A DNA stretch of 64,000 nt from Fasciola hepatica (taxonomy: Eukaryota > Platyhelminthes > Trematoda > Plagiorchiida > Fasciolidae), in NCBI GenBank assembly GCA_948099385.1, contig CANUEZ040000069.1:1011501-1075500 (forward strand). Direction: 5' to 3'. Numbering within the stretch: position 1 is the first letter of the stretch; each line of letters starts with the position of its first letter. A program made the position numbers and the translations under genes. Positions 58,917 through 64,000 of this stretch are shown in pieces. A model generated the notes under the pieces. The model was not told the DNA's origin, searched no databases, and worked only from the letters and a program-made list of their open reading frames with translations.

Positions 58917-59943
58917 TGTTCTGTCGCTTACACGACTGGTCTGACCTTTTATTTGTCCGATATGTTCGAATGGAATGGATATGGATAAAGTTAACTTGTT
59001 GCCGCATGCATTATGGACCACTGTTTTCATAACCTTTAAACTGCTTAAGTTATTTGTAGATTTTCGAGGAATGGACCACGTGCTGATATTTATCGACCTA
59101 GAATCTTTATTTCACGGCAGTTTTACTGGTGAGAATTTAGTCAGAATGCAAAATATAGGATCTAGGCAATCAGACGGGACCCTTTAAGATGTAGGTGGAT
59201 TTTCTGTTATAGTTTGCCTACTAACAGACATAAAAGTAGCTCGGGGCAGAGTACAGTTTGGGTGGGCCAGGAGAAGTCTCTAAGGTTTATTTCACGACTC
59301 AAGAGACAAACTTTTACGGAAATCCACCGGGTACACGCCTCGATCAGTAGGACAAGCCCCAGTTCACATACCGATCTGAATTGGTCACTGAATGCCGCTG
59401 GTACGAGGCCAATGGCTAAGGCTTTTGTGGGTGTCGGTAACGCAAAATACGGATAAACACGCTCATAATTCTTGCAGCTGTCAGTCTATACATTTTGACA
59501 TCCGAAGCGTCGCTTGGCCGCCACTCTAAGACGGGGCCCAACTCCAGTCTATCATTTGTATGCCCAGATGATTTATAACACTACGCGGCAACCTTGGAGG
59601 CGGACTGAAATCCGGATACATTTGCTCCAGTGTAACTGCACCACAGTTCTTGCTTCCCTTTATTAGTCTCGGAGTCAGTCTGTGACCGCGGTGTGACTTC
59701 AGTTGCCTTGTTCACCTCTCCCACTTGGAGCGTATGAAGCCAACATAGAGGCTTGTCTCTGTCTACTGGTCCTATCACTAATCACTTCTCGCTCACCTGG
59801 TTCGGTCACGTGATAGTTACTGAGCCTCTCAATTCACGTCACGACAAGGTGTGGTGAGAAGGTGTGGTCACCTACGCGAAGCGCGTAGGGTTGGCTGATA
59901 AGCCGGTCTTCAGACCAATTAGGGGGAAATCTCAAAGTGAATG
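58917..59943. other. Spacer between the inverted repeat arms
   Basis: 1,027 bp, unique within the window. Small frames (58975-59187 and 59214-59456 plus, 59581-59778 minus) show no recognised domain. The part at 59500-59850 has higher GC and protein-like codons, perhaps a retroelement remnant. Confidence 0.5.
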
Positions 59944-60004
59944 AAAAACGTAATCCGTACGGTGCATATAAAGTACCTTAACGTTATGTAAAGCCTATAG
60001 TAAA

Positions 60005-60170
60005 ACGTTCTTTGTTCAATAACAACATCGTCTGTATCTTGTGTATTGGAAAATCCACTTGCATTTTTCACACCGAAAAGTCGAACGACATGAGTCAGAA
60101 TCGAACCGGCGACACTCTGCATAACGGACAGATGCTCTACCAAGTGAAATTTCCGTTACATAAGATTCGG
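60005..60170 (-). repeat. tRNA-derived SINE, right arm
   Basis: Mirror copy: box A at 60142-60132 and box B at 60107-60097 on the minus strand. One difference is in the segment between the boxes (GTTATGCAG for GCTATGCAG). Confidence 0.65.
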
Positions 60171-62664
60171 ACTCCTCATGCCAAAAATACTTTCTATGAA
60201 TAGCCGAAATTGTTGGTAAGTTATCCACGTTTCGATCATCACGGGTGACCTTTGTGAAGATAGGCTTTATCAGCAAATGAAAGTGGAGTGACAGCTTAGG
60301 AAAATCCGATGTTAGTCATGGTGTGTTCATATACTAGTCTGTCTTTTTGTGGAGTCGTTCATTGCAAGGATAGGTGTTGAAGCTCCGTCCACACTAAGTG
60401 TCCCTGATATCAGGGTCATTCGAACAATAAAACTTTACCATAACATTTCACATGGCGCGTCGATTTCTTGATACACTGCTAACTGATCTCGGTCCTAACA
60501 CGTGAAATCTTATTGCAAAAGATCCTTGATGAGAATCACTGTGGGTACTACCACCAACTCAGAAAATCGGATACTGTAGCCTCTTTAACGCTTGTAGCTT
60601 TCATCAAGCGTAACTCGAAATCATAACCTATTAGCATTCTGGCCCGTCGCATAATACCCATGGATGTATTGACGGATCATCTAGATGCCAAGACAAGCCC
60701 AGAAGATGTCGTCACCCCCATAGAGACACTTGAGGAGTTAGACCGGAGACACCAGATGTATTCGGTGTCCCATGCGCTGGTCGAATATCAAACTCAGGAA
60801 TCGAACTTATGAAACTACCGTAGCTCAGATTACCGAACATCCTCAAAAGAGAGAGGTGTAGTGAGACCACAAACCAGTCCGATTCACGCTGCAGTTGATA
60901 TCCGTCCACGCTCATCAGGTCGAACGTGACTGGCCAGCCTTTGTGTCACCTTCGCATGCGTCATCCAATCATGCGTGTCCATCGATTTGTACGTGCATCA
61001 CATTGCCTAGTAAAACCACTCTGCGAAGAAATGTGATTACACTGTTCTAGTCCAGAGGCAACCGTTTTCTTTTTGACTGGGGTAATCAGGCCGGGGCTTA
61101 CGGTTAAAAATAAAAACAGGTCTGTGGGAGAACAACATGCTGGCCCCCTTATGGCAGCCAAATGAATATGTGGTATCATGCCAGGACAAATTTGATGTTG
61201 GGAAGCGCAAAATAATGGTAGTCTTTTTGAGACTCATTGTTTTCCAGAAGTACCACACCGGCGGGATGGATTTAAATAGCACTGACGTGCGTTGGTGGTA
61301 ATCGTATGATTAGATCATGTCTAGCTGAGGATGGTGGTTTATCCAATGCGTCTTTATTTAATTAGGACAGTCTCGATTACCGGATGATGAACGGGTGCAC
61401 ATCGTGATAACCAAAACTTAATTCGTGTACTTCGATATTTCTCTCCTTATTTCGAACGATTGTCTGAGGGGATTCTGGTGTGCATATAGGTTCAGCTTGT
61501 GTTGATTGTTTGTGTGTAGCTGCAAATTTATGAGTACGTACTGATGAACTAACTAGTTATTCCACTTTGGATTGCAATACAGTGGATGATCAAACGGATA
61601 ATAAAATCTGAACCAGTTGTCTCGCACCCGGTCTATGCTTTCGTTTCCTAGTCATTTTAATAGCCCATTTCTCTGTGACCGACTTAGCGGTGTGTTGGAA
61701 GAAACACTAATCTTCACCCAGCATATAATGAAATGGATGAATGTGGGTAGTAGCTTATTCGACAATGTCTCCTAACTTCCGATCTGTGACACTACCGAAC
61801 ACATTCCATGTATTTCTGTGGCATACTGTTACCAATATGGTTACGAAATGACATTGTCATTCAGCAATCCTGAAGAATACGAGGTTTGCTAGAACTGGTT
61901 GCTTTCAGAACAAGTTGGTTATAACTTTTTCAGTGTTGTTAAGTAGCCAAATTGTGATATTGCTGCAAGGTTCGTCACATGAAGCGAATTGCTGCTCTGT
62001 TAGGAAGCTAATGAATTTAAGGTGAGAGGCACCACTGGGTCGCGACATATTTTTTTAATGGACTTTCGAGAAAAGACAAAATTTCCTTTAAGAAGACCGT
62101 CAAAAATGATCGAGGAACAATAAAGTTTAGTAGAATTTGTCGCCAATGAACTACAACTGTGGAAAGCCACTTTAAAACCATCGCATTATTTCTTGAAATG
62201 AGATACTTTGGAAACTTTCGTAAATATTGCACCCATTAAAACTTCGCTGCAACTTGACTGAGTGGCAAGCTGAATCCGTAAAATCAATTGACCGAAAGGG
62301 GTTTGGGATTTAGTTATGAGTCTATTGGAGGACGGATCAGATAAAAACCGCCTTCAGTGTCCAAGCGAATACCCAGTTTCAGTGTCCTGGAAGCTGATTG
62401 GGGTCTTCCGAAAGTGTGAACCGAGTGATAGATGATAGCTACATTTTGAGGAAGCGCGCAAAAGAATACAGAAAATGATGTAGATGGGTCCACCAGACGG
62501 CTGGATGAGGGCTACACGGTTGAAGTGGGTTACGTGGTCTCCCACCAAGTTTTCTGTTCCTGGGGCTTCAGATTCTTAGGCGTGAGACTGCGCACATAAG
62601 AGTTGTTGGAAATATATGGGAAAAGGCAAATAGCTTTCTAGGATGACGAACATTTAGTGTTAGG

Positions 62665-63480
62665 GTGGGTAGTCAGTTCTCCCAACCAGGAGAGGGAACC
62701 TGCAAAATCCAATTGGGATCGGTGCTCGGGCTTATGGATTTCCCCAACTTCGCCGATGCTGTGGTTCATGAAATTAGCTACCTTAGTCTTATGTTTCCTA
62801 ATGATATCAAGATAGATAGAATTGAGATGGAGAGTAACGTGCTAGCCGTCCAAAACTGGCAGCACAATTGGGTCCTTCCTCTTGAGCTTGCGCAATACTG
62901 TGACCAGCAGCAGTGTTGTGGTTTCGCTACAGAAAGGTCTCTCAAGGCAGATATCTGGATGTGGTGCTATACAACGGGCTCAAGCCATGCAAGTAGTGCA
63001 CAACGACAGCAAATAAAGCCATAATAGAAACTTTTCCAGTTGAAGTTACAATGCTGTACAGAGACTCGTGGTTTTCGTGCCCCTATGCAAAACAACAGTT
63101 AGGCCAAACCTAGAACACTATGTGCAAGCATGGGCATCCTGCTACAATAAAGACATGGAGTGTCTGGGAAAGGTACAAAAGATTTTCAGGAGAATGGGAC
63201 TGGTCAAGGCGAAAATACAAACACAGAGTTACTTATAGCCCTGGACCAGCTTTTTCTGAGACAGCGGCGCTTTCGTGAGGATTTGATGAAAATATTTAAG
63301 ATAATAAAAAGACTGTCAGATCGAAAACGAAAAGAATTCTCACCTCCACTCTGAGATCGAGGCACAAGTGAGCACAGCCCAAAAGTGCAGAGAGGCCACT
63401 CAAGGCTTTAACTTAGGACATATTGCTTCACAAATAGAGTGATGCCCTTTTCGAAAGGCTCCGGTTGGGAGGGGTGTCAT
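62665..63480 (+). mobile_element. LINE 3' fragment in the right arm
   Basis: Mirror copy of 55380-56195, differing at a few bases (for example W-V-L for W-I-L after HN, and a changed end of the first frame). Confidence 0.7.
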
Positions 63481-64000
63481 AAAAACGATGACAATGAGGA
63501 TTTATAAGAAGGCAGTTGGAGGATGTTGAGGAGACCGTATACCCGAAATATGTTAGATAGACTTGGGACCAGAGGCAATACACCCATCGTTTTCCGCCTT
63601 ATCTTTGGCAGAATTAATATTTGCCTTTCGGAAAAAGGAATTATTACGCAGCGTTGAAAGCTAGGGGGCCGCGCTAACATCAAAACTATCTGGACACATT
63701 TTTATCCAATCCAAAAATGTCGTGAACAGGCTCAAATGAACTGAACATTATGTCCAACAACAAGTAAAATATATTCAAACTGACCACAGAGAAATCTCTG
63801 AGTAATTGATCAATCTGAGACTTTTATCTTAACGTCCCTGATTCTGTTATCGTCACCAACGGTCACTTGCCTGTCGGGCAGCCTTCGACTTGACGTGACC
63901 CCATTCCATAAGTTTTGTGTGTTGCACTGTAAAAAATATAGCGTATACGTTTACTCCATACTCGACGTCGTGACTCATCTGAAACCTCACTGCTCGACTG

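Larger units (their letters stand above)
59944..64000 (-). repeat. Right arm of a giant inverted repeat
   Basis: Reverse complement of 54860-58916. The inner border is where the arms diverge (TACGTTTTT then different bases). The right arm runs to the last base of the window. Confidence 0.95.

Noticed and set aside
1..64000. CRISPR array, bacterial operons, or prokaryotic terminators
   Set aside because: No regularly spaced short repeats and no dense coding; splice sites and retroelements show a eukaryotic genome.

Overview
This is eukaryotic DNA: spliced small exons with GT-AG borders, long AT-rich introns, microsatellites and many decayed retroelements. The repeat mix (Mag-like Ty3/gypsy elements with C-rich double zinc knuckles, a GIY-YIG Penelope-like element, CR1/Jockey-type and LRWLGHVL-type LINEs, a tRNA-derived SINE) suggests a flatworm, most likely a digenean trematode. 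That assignment is inference and no species is claimed.

Layout. Minus strand, 37.23 to 26.79 kb: one gene can be assembled completely from sequence. A signal-peptide exon sits just below a TATA box, followed by a CUB-like domain split over two exons and a terminal exon with a second CUB-like domain and a stop. The four exons join in frame to 253 codons plus stop. Further down the same strand (23.16 kb to the window start) lie five more two-exon CUB-like cassettes. Each has the same intron phases as the first: phase 1 at both outer borders and phase 0 inside, and every second exon is exactly 184 bp. They may form a second multi-CUB gene running off the left edge, a set of small paralogues, or alternative cassettes of one large gene. 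No first exon of their own was recognised.

Two of these cassettes (numbers 4 and 6) lie in a recent direct duplication (8626-11025 and 1-6698). A Ty3/gypsy element, 1481-5841 minus, interrupts one copy; the other copy shows the empty site. Introns of the array also hold a Penelope-like element in head-to-tail arrangement (24.0-25.9 kb, plus) and a CR1/Jockey-type LINE (27.7-30.0 kb, minus).

From 37.5 to 54.8 kb I see no confident host gene. This part holds a single gypsy LTR flanked by an integrase end on one side and PBS plus gag on the other (37.6-39.3 kb, minus), several LINE fragments on both strands, and simple repeats. The right end (54,860-64,000) is a giant inverted repeat with arms of about 4.06 kb around a 1.03 kb spacer. 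The arms show no net length difference, and each carries a LINE 3' fragment and a tRNA-derived SINE.

How the parts work together: the only genes supported here encode predicted secreted CUB-like proteins, expanded by exon-pair duplication. The rest is mobile-element load in and around them.
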